Part shown: positions 53,660 to 62,795 of the stretch, piece after piece
How positions within the stretch are numbered: position 1 is the first letter of the stretch
Layout of the letters: every line of letters starts with the position of its first letter
NCBI RefSeq assembly: GCF_000176035.2
Contig: NC_015675.1
Span: forward strand, 5,398,001 to 5,462,000
DNA length: 64,000 nucleotides
Source of the DNA: Mesorhizobium opportunistum WSM2075
GTDB lineage: Bacteria > Pseudomonadota > Alphaproteobacteria > Rhizobiales > Rhizobiaceae
Direction: 5' to 3'
The notes under the pieces: model-generated
The model's database searches: none
The model's input: the letters and a program-made list of their open reading frames with translations, nothing else
Told to the model about the DNA's origin: nothing
Made by a program: the position numbers and the translations under genes

Positions 53660-55267
53660 ATGGCCGTTCTCCGAACCCAGATCTCCCCCTCCTCCGAGAC
53701 CTTCCGTGCCAATGCCGAGCGCATGCGGGCGCTGGTCGCCGACATTGCGGAGAAGGCGGCTAGCGTCGAGCGCGGCGGCTCCGAGGAGGCCCGTGAACGC
53801 CACGTCTCGCGTGGCAAGCTGTTGCCGCGCGAGCGCCTCGCGCAATTGCTGGATTTCGGCTCGCCCTTCCTCGAGATCGGCCAGTTCGCGGCGTGGTCGA
53901 TGTATGGCGAGGAGATTTCGGCGGCCGGCTTGATCGCCGGCGTCGGCCGCGTCGAAGGCACCGAGGTCATGGTCGTCGTCAACGATGCCACCGTGAAAGG
54001 CGGCACCTACTACCCGCTGACGGTGAAGAAGCATCTGCGCGCGCAGGAGATCGCGCTGCAGAACAATCTGCCTTGCGTCTATCTGGTCGACAGCGGCGGC
54101 GCCAACCTGCCCAACCAGGACGAGGTGTTTCCCGACCGGGAACATTTCGGCCGCATCTTCTACAACCAGGCCAACATGTCGGCGGCCGGCATTCCGCAGA
54201 TAGCCTGCGTCATGGGTTCCTGCACGGCGGGCGGTGCCTATGTGCCGGCGATGTCGGACGAGACGATCATGGTGCGCAACCAGGCGACCATCTTCCTCGG
54301 CGGCCCGCCGCTGGTGAAGGCGGCCACCGGCGAGGACGTCAGTGCCGAAGATCTGGGCGGCGCGGACGTGCACACGCGGCTTTCCGGCGTCGCCGACCAT
54401 TATGCGATGGACGACGAGCATGCCCTGGCCATTTGCCGGCGCATCGTCAAGAACCTGAATCGAAACAAGACTGTAAGCCTGACCTCTAGGAAAGCTCATC
54501 CGCCGCTTCATCCGGCGGATGAACTCTACGGCATCGTACCGACCGATCTGCGCCAGCCCTATGATGTGCGCGAGGTGATCGCGCGCATCGTCGACGGCTC
54601 CGAATTCGATGAGTTCAAACAGAATTACGGCACCACGCTTGTCACCGGCTTTGCCCATCTCCATGGCATGCCGGTCGGCATCATCGCCAACAATGGCGTG
54701 CTGTTTTCCGAGAGCGCGCTGAAGGGCGCGCACTTCATCGAGCTGTGCTGCCAGCGCGGGATACCCCTGGTTTTCCTGCAGAACATCACCGGCTTCATGG
54801 TCGGGCGAAAATACGAGGCCGGCGGCATCGCCAAGGACGGCGCCAAGCTGGTGATGGCGGTTGCCACCGCCAAGGTGCCGAAGGTGACCATGATCATCGG
54901 CGGCTCGTTCGGCGCCGGCAATTACGGCATGTGCGGTCGCGCCTATTCGCCACGCTTCCTGTGGATGTGGCCGAATGCCCGCATCTCGGTGATGGGCGGC
55001 GAACAGGCGGCAACGGTGCTTGCCATGGTCAAGCGCGAAGGCATCGAACGCAAGGGCGGCGAGTGGAGCGCCGAGGAGGAGGCGAAGTTCAAGAAGCCGA
55101 TCCTGATGAAATACGAGCATGAGGGGCACCCGCTCTACTCGTCCGCGCGGCTCTGGGATGACGGCATCATCGACCCGGCAAAGACGCGCGAGGTGCTGGC
55201 GCTCAGCCTGTCCGCGGCACTCAATGCGGAGATCGAGGAAACCCGCTTCGGCGTGTTCAGGATGTGA
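53660..55267 (+). CDS. mccB: methylcrotonoyl-CoA carboxylase, carboxyltransferase (beta) subunit
   Basis: A 535-residue carboxyltransferase that carries out the biotin-dependent carboxylation of 3-methylcrotonyl-CoA with the alpha subunit. Family segments: [80 protein letters not shown], and [23 protein letters not shown] at 53660 is one base after the ivd stop, with GAGGGGG upstream, so the genes form one operon. Confidence 0.93.
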   Translation: MAVLRTQISPSSETFRANAERMRALVADIAEKAASVERGGSEEARERHVSRGKLLPRERLAQLLDFGSPFLEIGQFAAWSMYGEEISAAGLIAGVGRVEGTEVMVVVNDATVKGGTYYPLTVKKHLRAQEIALQNNLPCVYLVDSGGANLPNQDEVFPDREHFGRIFYNQANMSAAGIPQIACVMGSCTAGGAYVPAMSDETIMVRNQATIFLGGPPLVKAATGEDVSAEDLGGADVHTRLSGVADHYAMDDEHALAICRRIVKNLNRNKTVSLTSRKAHPPLHPADELYGIVPTDLRQPYDVREVIARIVDGSEFDEFKQNYGTTLVTGFAHLHGMPVGIIANNGVLFSESALKGAHFIELCCQRGIPLVFLQNITGFMVGRKYEAGGIAKDGAKLVMAVATAKVPKVTMIIGGSFGAGNYGMCGRAYSPRFLWMWPNARISVMGGEQAATVLAMVKREGIERKGGEWSAEEEAKFKKPILMKYEHEGHPLYSSARLWDDGIIDPAKTREVLALSLSAALNAEIEETRFGVFRM

Positions 55268-55398
55268 GATGAACGATATCGGCGTGGTCATCCATCCCAT
55301 CACGAAATTGCGAGCCTTCGCCGCAGAGCTAGTGATGGCAGGAAATATTCGCTATTGCTTGTGCTTGCGCTGCACTACGCAATGGGAATGGGCTAAAA

Positions 55399-55773
55399 AT
55401 GAAACCGAAATACCTACAGAATGCATCCGCATCAATACTTTCAGTAATTCTTTTGCTCGCGGCATCCAGCGTGAGTATCGCCGTGTCGCTTTCGGGAAGC
55501 GAAGGAGACAAGCGTTTTCCGCCAACTCTGCCCTACACGCAGAAGGCACCATGCACCAAGGCTTACAAGGCCTATATTGCGGCGGGCGGCCATTCGGCCT
55601 ACGCCACCACGCCTTATACACGGGTGAGATCGCTGTATATCATCTGCGGCGCAAAGCTGAACGCTCCCTCTCAGAAAGTGGCCGAGGATCTGGCGATGAA
55701 ATCCTGCGAGGGTACGGTCGCCCGCCACAGGGTGACGACGGGCGGCGCCTGCGAGATCGCTGCTTCGAAATAG
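55399..55773 (+). CDS. hypothetical secreted protein between mccB and mccA
   Basis: A 124-residue protein with an N-terminal signal or membrane segment (SILSVILLLAASSVSIAVSL). The mature part has Cys residues in APCTKAYKAYIAAGGHSAYA, YIICGAKLN, MKSCEGTVAR and GGACEIAASK, suggesting two disulfides. A similar small secreted family occurs in rhizobia, but I cannot name it with confidence. It is unrelated to the carboxylase and is an insertion in the operon; its base composition at 55270-55460 is poorer in GC than its neighbours. Confidence 0.65.
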   Translation: MKPKYLQNASASILSVILLLAASSVSIAVSLSGSEGDKRFPPTLPYTQKAPCTKAYKAYIAAGGHSAYATTPYTRVRSLYIICGAKLNAPSQKVAEDLAMKSCEGTVARHRVTTGGACEIAASK

Positions 55774-55822
55774 CCGGGCATCTGCCGAACCAGCGCCGCC
55801 CGAGGCAAAACCGGGAGGCTCC

Positions 55823-57787
55823 ATGTTCGCCAAGATCCTGATCGCCAATCGGGGCGAGATCGCCTGCCGCGTCATCCGCACGGCGCGCAAGCTGGGCGTG
55901 CACACTGTTGCCGTCTATTCGGATGCCGACGCGAAGTCGCTGCATGTCGAGATGGCCGACGAGGCGGTGCATATCGGCTCCTCGCCGGTCGGCGAGAGCT
56001 ATCTGCGCGGCGACCGGATCGTCGCGGCGGCCCTGGCCACAGGGGCACAGGCCATCCATCCCGGCTATGGTTTCCTGTCGGAAAACCCTGATTTCGTCGA
56101 CCAGGTGGTGGCGGCAGGGCTCATCTTCATCGGCCCGTCGGCCGCCTCGATCCGTGCCATGGGGCTCAAGGACGCCGCCAAGCGGCTGATGGAGAAGGCC
56201 GGCGTTCCGGTCGTTCCGGGCTACCATGGCGAGGCACAGGAGATCGTGCTGCTCGCCTCCAAGGCACGCGAAATCGGCTATCCCGTGCTGATCAAGGCGC
56301 GCGCCGGCGGTGGTGGCAAGGGCATGCGCCGGGTCGAACATCCAGATGATTTCTCCGAGGCTCTATCCAGCGCCCGGCGCGAGGCAAAGGCCGCTTTCGG
56401 CGACGACCGCGTGCTGGTCGAGAAATATGTCGACAAGCCACGGCACATCGAAGTGCAGGTGTTCGGCGACAATTTCGGCAACGCCGTGCATCTTTACGAA
56501 CGCGACTGCTCGGCGCAGCGCCGCCACCAGAAAGTGATCGAGGAAGCCCCTGCCCCCGGCATGACGCCGGCATTGCGCAAGGCCATGACCGACGCCGCTG
56601 TAAAGGCCGCCAAGGCGATCAGCTATTCCGGCGCCGGCACCATCGAATTCATCGTCGACGCCTCGCAAGGCCTGCAAGCCGACCGCTTCTGGTTCATGGA
56701 AATGAACACGCGCCTGCAGGTCGAGCATCCGGTCACCGAGATGGTCACGGGCACCGATCTGGTCGAATGGCAGCTGCGCGTCGCCAGCGGCGAAAAGCTG
56801 CCGAAGACGCAGAGCGAGATCGCGCTTGCCGGCCATGCTTTCGAAGCGCGCATCTATGCGGAGGATGCGGCCAAGGGATTCCTGCCGGCAACCGGCACGC
56901 TGCATCATCTGAAATTTCCTGAAGCAGCCGCCGAAGGGGCCACGATGCGTATCGAGACCGGCGTGCGAGCCGGCGATGCCATCTCGCCTTATTACGATCC
57001 GATGATCGCCAAGCTTGTCGTCCATGCGAAGGACAGGCAGGCAGCGCTGGAGGCGCTCCGTACGGCGTTGTCGCAAACCGAAATTGCCGGTTCCACCGTC
57101 AACACCGCCTTTCTTGCAGCTCTGGCGGCCGATCCGGATTTTTGCGCCGGAGACGTCGACACCGGCTTGATCGGCAGACATCAGGTCGTGCTGACCGAGG
57201 TCGCGCCGCCAAGCGGCGAAATCATCTCGGCAGCCGCCCTCGCCGCCTCCGGCGCGGCAGCATCGCCGCGTTCGGACGACCCATGGTCGTCGCTTGCCGG
57301 CTATGCGCATTTCCACGGCGTGGCGCGGCGTATGCGGCTGAAGTTCGGCGAGGACGACATTGTGGCAAAGGTTTCGGTGCGGCCGGACGGGCGCTTCCAG
57401 GTCGCGCTCGATGCACCCTATGACAGCACCAATGCGCATGATTTCCGCGCCGTTCCGCGCCTCGCCCGCTGGCCTGGCCACGTCACGGTGTTCGAAGGCG
57501 CCGTCGGCTATACATTCGCGGTGCCGGACCCCTTGGCCAGGAGCGATGACGCCGCTGCCGCCTCCGGCAGCCTGCGCGCGCCTATGCCGGGGCTGGTCAA
57601 GCTTGTGCGCGTGGCCAAGGGCGATGCGGTGATCAAGGGCCAGCCGCTGCTGATCCTCGAAGCGATGAAGATGGAGCACACCATCACCGCGCCGCATGAC
57701 GGGCTGATCGCCGAGATCGCCACCGAAGGATCGCAGGTCACCGACGGTACCGTGCTGGTGCGGTTCGTGGAGGATGGTCGGGGCTAA
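55823..57787 (+). CDS. mccA: methylcrotonoyl-CoA carboxylase, biotin-containing (alpha) subunit
   Basis: A 654-residue protein with a biotin carboxylase (MFAKILIANRGEIACRVIRT; KARAGGGGKGMRRVEHPDD; FWFMEMNTRLQVEHPVTEMV) and a C-terminal biotinyl domain with the target Lys in LLILEAMKMEHTITAP near residue 615. A middle region (DPWSSLAGYAHFHGVARRM) links them. GGGAGG precedes the ATG. With mccB it makes 3-methylglutaconyl-CoA. The hydratase and HMG-CoA lyase that complete the pathway are not in the window. Confidence 0.93.
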   Translation: MFAKILIANRGEIACRVIRTARKLGVHTVAVYSDADAKSLHVEMADEAVHIGSSPVGESYLRGDRIVAAALATGAQAIHPGYGFLSENPDFVDQVVAAGLIFIGPSAASIRAMGLKDAAKRLMEKAGVPVVPGYHGEAQEIVLLASKAREIGYPVLIKARAGGGGKGMRRVEHPDDFSEALSSARREAKAAFGDDRVLVEKYVDKPRHIEVQVFGDNFGNAVHLYERDCSAQRRHQKVIEEAPAPGMTPALRKAMTDAAVKAAKAISYSGAGTIEFIVDASQGLQADRFWFMEMNTRLQVEHPVTEMVTGTDLVEWQLRVASGEKLPKTQSEIALAGHAFEARIYAEDAAKGFLPATGTLHHLKFPEAAAEGATMRIETGVRAGDAISPYYDPMIAKLVVHAKDRQAALEALRTALSQTEIAGSTVNTAFLAALAADPDFCAGDVDTGLIGRHQVVLTEVAPPSGEIISAAALAASGAAASPRSDDPWSSLAGYAHFHGVARRMRLKFGEDDIVAKVSVRPDGRFQVALDAPYDSTNAHDFRAVPRLARWPGHVTVFEGAVGYTFAVPDPLARSDDAAAASGSLRAPMPGLVKLVRVAKGDAVIKGQPLLILEAMKMEHTITAPHDGLIAEIATEGSQVTDGTVLVRFVEDGRG

Positions 57788-57861
57788 GGCCCGGTTGCTG
57801 GATGACCGAAATAGCTATGTCGTCGGGACAGAGGGGGCGCCGTAGAGTGCCGACCAAACGA

Positions 57862-57887
57862 AAATGGCCGGGCAAACCCGGCCATTT
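57862..57887. terminator. bidirectional terminator between mccA and the binding-protein gene
   Basis: AAATGGCCGGG (57862-57872) and CCCGGCCATTT pair perfectly around CAAA, giving an 11-base stem with A-rich and T-rich outer ends. It lies between convergent genes and can act on both strands. Confidence 0.75.
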
Positions 57888-57908
57888 CCAACAGCGAAAT
57901 GATAGCGA

Positions 57909-59030
57909 TTATTGCGCGATTGGCGCGTATTTGCCGTCATGCCACTGGTTGATGTCGTAGCTGGCATTCTTGAGGTCGCCCTTCTCGTCGAAGGTGACAT
58001 CGCCGACAACGGTGCTGATCGGCGTGCCGTTCTTCAGGGCTTCGGCAACCTTGGCCGGATCGTCGCTGCCGGCGCGCTTGATGCCTTCGGCGAACGCCTG
58101 GACCACGGCGTATGAGAACAGCGTGAAGCCCTCGGGCACGAAACCGCCGGCCTTGATCTTCTCGACCGCTGCCTTGGCTTCCGGCTTTGCCTGCGGATCC
58201 GACGGGAACACGAACATGGTGCCCTCGCCGGCCGGGCCGGCAACCTGCCAGAATTCCGGCGAGGCAATGGAGTCCGGCATGATCAGCTGGAACTTCAGGT
58301 TCTGTTCGGCCGACTGACGCAGGATCAGGCCGGCTTCAGGATGATAGCCGCCGAAATAGACGACGTCGGCCTTCAGATCCTTGAGCTTGGTGACAAGGGC
58401 CGAATAGTCCTTCTCACCGGGATTGATGGCGTCATAGTAGACTTCCTTGAGGCCGCCGGTGTTCATGGTTGCCCTGACGGCGTCGGCAACGCCCTGACCA
58501 TAGGCGCTCTTGTCGTGCAGGATGACGACGTTCTTGCCGGCATACTTCTTGGCGATCCATGGGCCAATGAAGGCGCCCTGCGCGTCGTCACGCGTATAGA
58601 GGCGCATGATCGTCGGCCAGCCGGCCTTGGCCGCGGCGTCTGTCAACACCGGGTTCGAGGAGGCCGGGCTCATCATCAGGAAGCCGGCTTCGGCATAGAC
58701 GGCCGAGGCCGGAATGCTCGAGCCCGAGCAGGCATGGCCATCGATGAACTTGACGCCATTGGCCACGATGCGGTTGGCGACCGACACGGCCTGCTTGGGA
58801 TCGCATTGGTCGTCCTCGATGTCGAGCTTGATCATCGAGCCGTTGACACCGCCCGCGGCGTTGATGGCATCGGCGGCGGCCTGTGCGCCCTGCTTGAACT
58901 GATCGCCGATGGTGGCGAGCTGACCGGTCATCGGGCCGACCACCGAAACGGTGATGTCGTCGGCGAACGCGACCGGCGCGCTCATCATCAGGCCGAAAAT
59001 GGCCGCGCTCAAAATACTCATTTTTTTCAT
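57909..59030 (-). CDS. branched-chain amino acid ABC transporter substrate-binding protein
   Basis: A 373-residue periplasmic binding protein of the LivJ/LivK family. A signal peptide (ILSAAIFGLMMSAPVAFA) precedes DDITVSVVGPMTGQLATIGD, DIEDDQCDPKQAVSVANRIV, FIDGHACSGSSIPASAVYAE and LMMSPASSNPVLTD, which form the ligand cleft. ATG at 59030 follows GGAGGAG. No permease or ATPase gene is adjacent, so it must use distant partners. Its position facing the isovaleryl operon suits leucine or isoleucine uptake. Confidence 0.9.
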   Translation of the reverse strand: MKKMSILSAAIFGLMMSAPVAFADDITVSVVGPMTGQLATIGDQFKQGAQAAADAINAAGGVNGSMIKLDIEDDQCDPKQAVSVANRIVANGVKFIDGHACSGSSIPASAVYAEAGFLMMSPASSNPVLTDAAAKAGWPTIMRLYTRDDAQGAFIGPWIAKKYAGKNVVILHDKSAYGQGVADAVRATMNTGGLKEVYYDAINPGEKDYSALVTKLKDLKADVVYFGGYHPEAGLILRQSAEQNLKFQLIMPDSIASPEFWQVAGPAGEGTMFVFPSDPQAKPEAKAAVEKIKAGGFVPEGFTLFSYAVVQAFAEGIKRAGSDDPAKVAEALKNGTPISTVVGDVTFDEKGDLKNASYDINQWHDGKYAPIAQ

Positions 59031-59277
59031 GGTGATACAACTCCTCCACTCACGCACGGCCGCCCGGCCGCGCTTCTTCCAGAGAGGCCGGACAATTTCA
59101 TCCTTCATTGGGCCTGTCTAGGCGCATTGGCGCCGCTCGATTGGGCCTGGGGTCCCTCATCCACGCAAAAAAGCCACGCCAGCCTTGTTTCGGCTGGTCG
59201 TGGCTTTTCGCTCGTCGAGCTGTTCCGCAAGCGCCCCCGCACCCCGAGCCCAACGCGCCTTCCCTGTCTTCCCAAGG

Positions 59278-59323
59278 CCATGATCTCGGTCCGAAAACCG
59301 GATTCCCCGTTTCGGGATCATGG
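59278..59323. repeat. two-tier palindromic repeat, second subfamily
   Basis: Outer stem CCATGATC/GATCATGG (59278-59285, 59316-59323), a five-base one-sided bulge, inner stem CCGAAA/TTTCGG (59291-59296, 59310-59315) and a 13-base loop starting ACCG. The plan matches the repeats beside pyrE and dapA although the stem sequences differ. The 434-base gap 59031-59464 otherwise shows no gene. Confidence 0.75.
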
Positions 59324-59464
59324 TCTTTCGCACGGCTTCAGCCTTCCTGGCCTGCCGCATTCTTGTCGTTGATGGCCTGTAGCCTGGCTGTCTGCGCAGC
59401 CTTGTCCCTGTCGTGGCCCGACCGTCTTCGCGGTCTTGGCCGGAGCGTCCCCGTCTGGTGGAAC

Positions 59465-59731
59465 TCAGTGCATGGTCATCCATTCGCGGGCTTCGCGCAG
59501 CGCCTTGGCGATCTCGACCTTCGACATGGCCGCCGACAGTTCCGAGCGCAATTCCGCGGCGCGGGCCGAGCCCTTGATGGCGGCGATGTTGAACCATTTG
59601 TGGGCGGCGACGACGTCGGTCTCGCAATCGCGGCCGGTTGCATACATCATGCCCAGTTCGAAAAGGATGTCGGCCTGGGCAGTTGCCCCCATGGCGCCGA
59701 AACCTGCTTCAAGCATTTCAAAACGTGCCAT
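59465..59731 (-). CDS. small Sel1-repeat protein
   Basis: An 88-residue protein with one Sel1-like repeat (ILFELGMMYATGRDCETDVV and AAHKWFNIAAIKGSARAAEL), preceded by MARFEMLEAGFGAMGATAQA. Sel1 repeats form helical scaffolds for protein interaction. No signal peptide is present. It stands alone after GGGGAC. Confidence 0.8.
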   Translation of the reverse strand: MARFEMLEAGFGAMGATAQADILFELGMMYATGRDCETDVVAAHKWFNIAAIKGSARAAELRSELSAAMSKVEIAKALREAREWMTMH

Positions 59732-60168
59732 TTTAGTCCCCTGTCTGGCTCCCGAGAGCTGCCTCCGTTTGTCTTGTCCGGGCCGCTCTTTCGATGCTTT
59801 CGAGAATGCCGCGCAGGCTTGAATCCGTCGTTAAATGGCGTGCTTAATTTGAGGAAAACAAAGCTAAAACAAGAGGTAAACACGAAAATTCGTTAAGGAT
59901 ACGAAGTCAGCAATTCGGCTGGTTTTCGCAAAATTTGACGAAAATTTTCAGAGTGGGAATCAACACTCCGCTAACCACGGGAGACGAAGCCAATCCGGCG
60001 ATCGTTTCATTTTCTCACCGAAGACGCGCTTTCAGGCGCCTTCAAAATCGGAAACTCTTCCGCAACGGCACCGCTTTTGTTTTGATGGGAGCTGGATTAG
60101 CTTACGTTTGCGTAAGCGGCAGACCGGCGAGGCGGAGCATCCGGCCGCTATCCAAAGGGAGGAAGAAC
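59732..60168. other. non-coding region upstream of the DUF2147 gene
   Basis: No gene is supported in these 437 bases. A perfect hairpin, GCTTACG (60100-60106), loop TTTG, CGTAAGC (60111-60117), lies 52 bases before the next start and may act in its leader. The part around 59820-59960 is A-rich. Confidence 0.4.
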
Positions 60169-60510
60169 ATGTTTCGAAAAGTGAGCCTGGCCCTTGCAGC
60201 CACATTGATCATGGCAGGCGCGGCGTGGGCCGATCCGATCGAGGGCAACTGGAAAACGCAGGCCGGCGACACCGCGGCCATATCCGGCGGCGGCTCGTTC
60301 TCCATCACGCTCAAATCCGGCAAATATGCCGGCAAGACCATCGGCTCGCTCAAGGCGGCCGGCGACAACAAGTACACCGGCAACATCACCGATCCTGCAA
60401 ACGACAAGACCTATTCCGGCAAGGCGACGCTTTCGGGCACCTCGCTCAAGATGAGCGGCTGTGTGCTCGGCGGACTGATCTGCAAGAGCCAGACTTGGCA
60501 CAAGCTCTGA
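60169..60510 (+). CDS. DUF2147-like secreted protein
   Basis: A 113-residue protein with a signal peptide (VSLALAATLIMAGAAWA) followed by DPIEGNWKTQAGDTAAIS, which resembles the DUF2147 start (PxGxWxt), then a small beta-barrel-like region and CVLGGLICKSQTWHKL. Two Cys could form a disulfide. DUF2147 proteins are periplasmic and of unknown function. GGGAGGAAG precedes the ATG. A strong terminator follows. Confidence 0.8.
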   Translation: MFRKVSLALAATLIMAGAAWADPIEGNWKTQAGDTAAISGGGSFSITLKSGKYAGKTIGSLKAAGDNKYTGNITDPANDKTYSGKATLSGTSLKMSGCVLGGLICKSQTWHKL

Positions 60511-60535
60511 TCGTCTGCAGCCTTGCGACCTGACC

Positions 60536-60560
60536 ACGGGGCCCTGACGGGCCCCGTTTT
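60536..60560 (+). terminator. rho-independent terminator after the DUF2147 gene
   Basis: ACGGGGCCC and GGGCCCCGT pair around TGAC and are followed by TTT. The hairpin begins 25 bases after the stop codon. Confidence 0.85.
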
Positions 60561-60723
60561 CGTTTCATCGACACGCCGGGCTCCGGCGCTCGATGGCTTG
60601 CTGTTGGCCGTCTTCAGCCCAGTCAAATCTCGTCAATCAATTTGAACCGCAGATGAACGCCGGTCTCAGAGCCGGTTCACAGGCGTCAGGGCATTCTCCT
60701 GGGTGTTGAAGGAGACACCACCG

Positions 60724-60879
60724 ATGCTTGCTCGCCGCTTCACCATCGTCTGCCTGCTGATGAGCCTGTTTGGAATGTTCTTCGCCATCCTCGTCGCCGA
60801 AGCGGGCCGTCCGGCCCGCTCCTGGGACGAAGCCACGAGACTTTGCGGTCTCGCCTGCCCGACCAACCTTCGCCACTGA
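60724..60879 (+). CDS. small membrane or secreted peptide (51 aa)
   Basis: ATG at 60724 follows a strong GAAGGAGA site. The product begins MLARRFTIVCLLMSLFGMFF and continues AILVAEAG, a clear signal or membrane segment, then a short tail ending WDEATRLCGLACPTNLRH with two Cys. I do not recognise a family. The good ribosome binding site and hydrophobic start support translation. Confidence 0.55.
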   Translation: MLARRFTIVCLLMSLFGMFFAILVAEAGRPARSWDEATRLCGLACPTNLRH

Positions 60880-60914
60880 AACCAGAAAACCTCGAAAAGA
60901 AAAGCACAGACATC

Positions 60915-61109
60915 ATGAACCGCGTCGCCGCCAACGCACTCAAAACCCTCCGGCTTCTGCCGCGGGCGGCGCTTATCCTGGTGCTCCTGGCCGCCCCGGT
61001 CCTGGCCGTGCCGATGATGCGCGCCGATACCGGCTCGACCATCGAGGCTCCGGCGCTGAGGAAGTCAGGTGTCGGCTTCGTGCTGCTGGTCAGCCTGCAG
61101 CGTGGGTGA
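60915..61109 (+). CDS. small membrane peptide (64 aa)
   Basis: ATG at 60915, 35 bases after the previous peptide. The product has a basic start (MNRVAANALKTLRLLPRAAL) and a hydrophobic core (ILVLLAAPVLAVPMM), then ends GFVLLVSLQRG. The ribosome binding site is weak. It may form a two-gene unit with the 51-residue peptide; the function is unknown. Confidence 0.4.
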   Translation: MNRVAANALKTLRLLPRAALILVLLAAPVLAVPMMRADTGSTIEAPALRKSGVGFVLLVSLQRG

Positions 61110-61184
61110 AGAAAAAAGCGCGCTTTGGGCGCCTTCGACAGCGACACCCCTCCCAACCGCCCATCCAAGTCTCTATATTGAGCT

Positions 61185-62687
61185 ATGGAAAAGCGAATCT
61201 ACCCCCAGGCCATAGAATCAGTCGTCATGCCGGAGCCTTTTGGCCGGCAAAGCTTTGACAGGGCCGAGAAAGCCGTCGCGGCGCTGCAGGCGCTTTACGA
61301 TCGCAATACCAAGTTCCTGCGCGACTCCTTCGCGGCATTGGCCGCCGGCGCCGACGGCAGCAAGCGCTACCGGGCCTTCTACCCCGAGATCGGCGTCACC
61401 ACGAATTCGTTTACCCAGGTCGATTCGCGGCAGGCCTACGGCCATATGCCGACACCTGGCCATTTCGCCACCACGATTACCCAGCCGCAACTGTTCGAGA
61501 ATTACCTGGTCGAGCAGCTTCGCCTGATCATGCGCAATCATGGCGTGTCGGTGACGGTCTCGGAATCGACCACGCCGATCCCGCTGCATTTCGCCTTCCT
61601 GGAAGGCACCTATGTCGACGGGGCCGCCGCCGAACGCATCAAGCGGCCGATCCGCGACCTGTTCGACGTTCCGGACCTGGACGGCACCGACGACCAGATC
61701 GCCAACGGCACGTTCGAAGTGGCCTTCGGCGAACCAAGGCCGCTGGCACCGTTCACGGCGCAACGCATCGACTATTCGCTGCACCGCATGACCCATTATA
61801 CGGCCACCAGCCCGCAGCATTTCCAGAACTTCGTGCTGTTCACCAACTACCAGTTCTACATCGATGAGTTCGTCGCCCGTGCGCGCGGCCTGATGGAGAA
61901 TGGCGGCGGTGGTTATATGGAATTCGTCGAGCCGGGCAATGTCGTGACACGCGCCGGCGCCGGTACGGCAAGCGAGGGCACCCCGCCCGCCCGCCTGCCG
62001 CAAATGCCTGCCTACCACCTGAAGAAGCCGAACCATGGCGGCATCACCATGGTCAATATCGGAGTTGGGCCTTCCAACGCCAAGACGATCACCGACCATA
62101 TCGCGGTGCTGAGGCCGCATGCCTGGGTGATGCTTGGCCACTGCGCCGGGCTGCGCAACACGCAGGCGCTGGGCGACTATGTGCTGGCGCACGCCTATGT
62201 GCGCGAGGACCACGTCCTCGACGACGATCTGCCGGTCTGGGTGCCGATCCCGCCGCTGGCCGAGATCCAGGTCGCGCTGCAGGAAGCGGTTGCCGAAGTC
62301 ACGGGCCTGTCGGGCTACGATCTGAAGCGCATCATGCGCACCGGCACGGTCGCCACCATCGACAACCGCAACTGGGAACTGCGCGACCAGCGCGGACCGG
62401 TGCAGCGCCTGTCGCAATCGCGCGCCATCGCACTCGACATGGAATCGGCGACGATCGCGGCCAATGGTTTCCGCTTCCGCGTGCCGTACGGCACGCTGCT
62501 GTGCGTTTCCGACAAGCCGCTGCACGGCGAGTTGAAGCTACCCGGCATGGCGACCGAGTTCTACAAGCGCCAGGTGGCGCAGCACCTGACCATCGGCATC
62601 AGGGCAATGGAAAAGCTGGCGGAAATGCCGATGGAGCGGCTGCATTCGCGCAAGCTCAGAAGCTTTTCGGAGACCGCGTTCCAGTAG
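61185..62687 (+). CDS. amn: AMP nucleosidase
   Basis: A 500-residue enzyme cleaving AMP to adenine and ribose 5-phosphate. The N-terminal AMP-nucleosidase domain (KRYRAFYPEIGVTTNSFTQV; HFAFLEGTYVDG) is followed by a phosphorylase-like catalytic domain (NHGGITMVNIGVGPSNAKTI; HAWVMLGHCAGLRNTQALGD; ALDMESATIAANGFRFRVPY). It regulates adenylate pools. It reads with the next gene but is 108 bases from that gene's likely start. Confidence 0.93.
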   Translation: MEKRIYPQAIESVVMPEPFGRQSFDRAEKAVAALQALYDRNTKFLRDSFAALAAGADGSKRYRAFYPEIGVTTNSFTQVDSRQAYGHMPTPGHFATTITQPQLFENYLVEQLRLIMRNHGVSVTVSESTTPIPLHFAFLEGTYVDGAAAERIKRPIRDLFDVPDLDGTDDQIANGTFEVAFGEPRPLAPFTAQRIDYSLHRMTHYTATSPQHFQNFVLFTNYQFYIDEFVARARGLMENGGGGYMEFVEPGNVVTRAGAGTASEGTPPARLPQMPAYHLKKPNHGGITMVNIGVGPSNAKTITDHIAVLRPHAWVMLGHCAGLRNTQALGDYVLAHAYVREDHVLDDDLPVWVPIPPLAEIQVALQEAVAEVTGLSGYDLKRIMRTGTVATIDNRNWELRDQRGPVQRLSQSRAIALDMESATIAANGFRFRVPYGTLLCVSDKPLHGELKLPGMATEFYKRQVAQHLTIGIRAMEKLAEMPMERLHSRKLRSFSETAFQ

Positions 62688-62795
62688 GTGGTCTCGAAGT
62701 CCCGGCGAGGCAATTCTTCGTCTTGCTCAGGCCGCAATTTGATCGATAAGCAGATCGAACGGATCGTCAGGCGACACTCGACAGACACGGCCTCA

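Noticed and set aside
59157..59464. Open frame upstream of the Sel1 gene in another phase
   Set aside because: It has Arg-rich shadow composition and runs through the palindromic repeat; there is no ribosome binding site or family resemblance.
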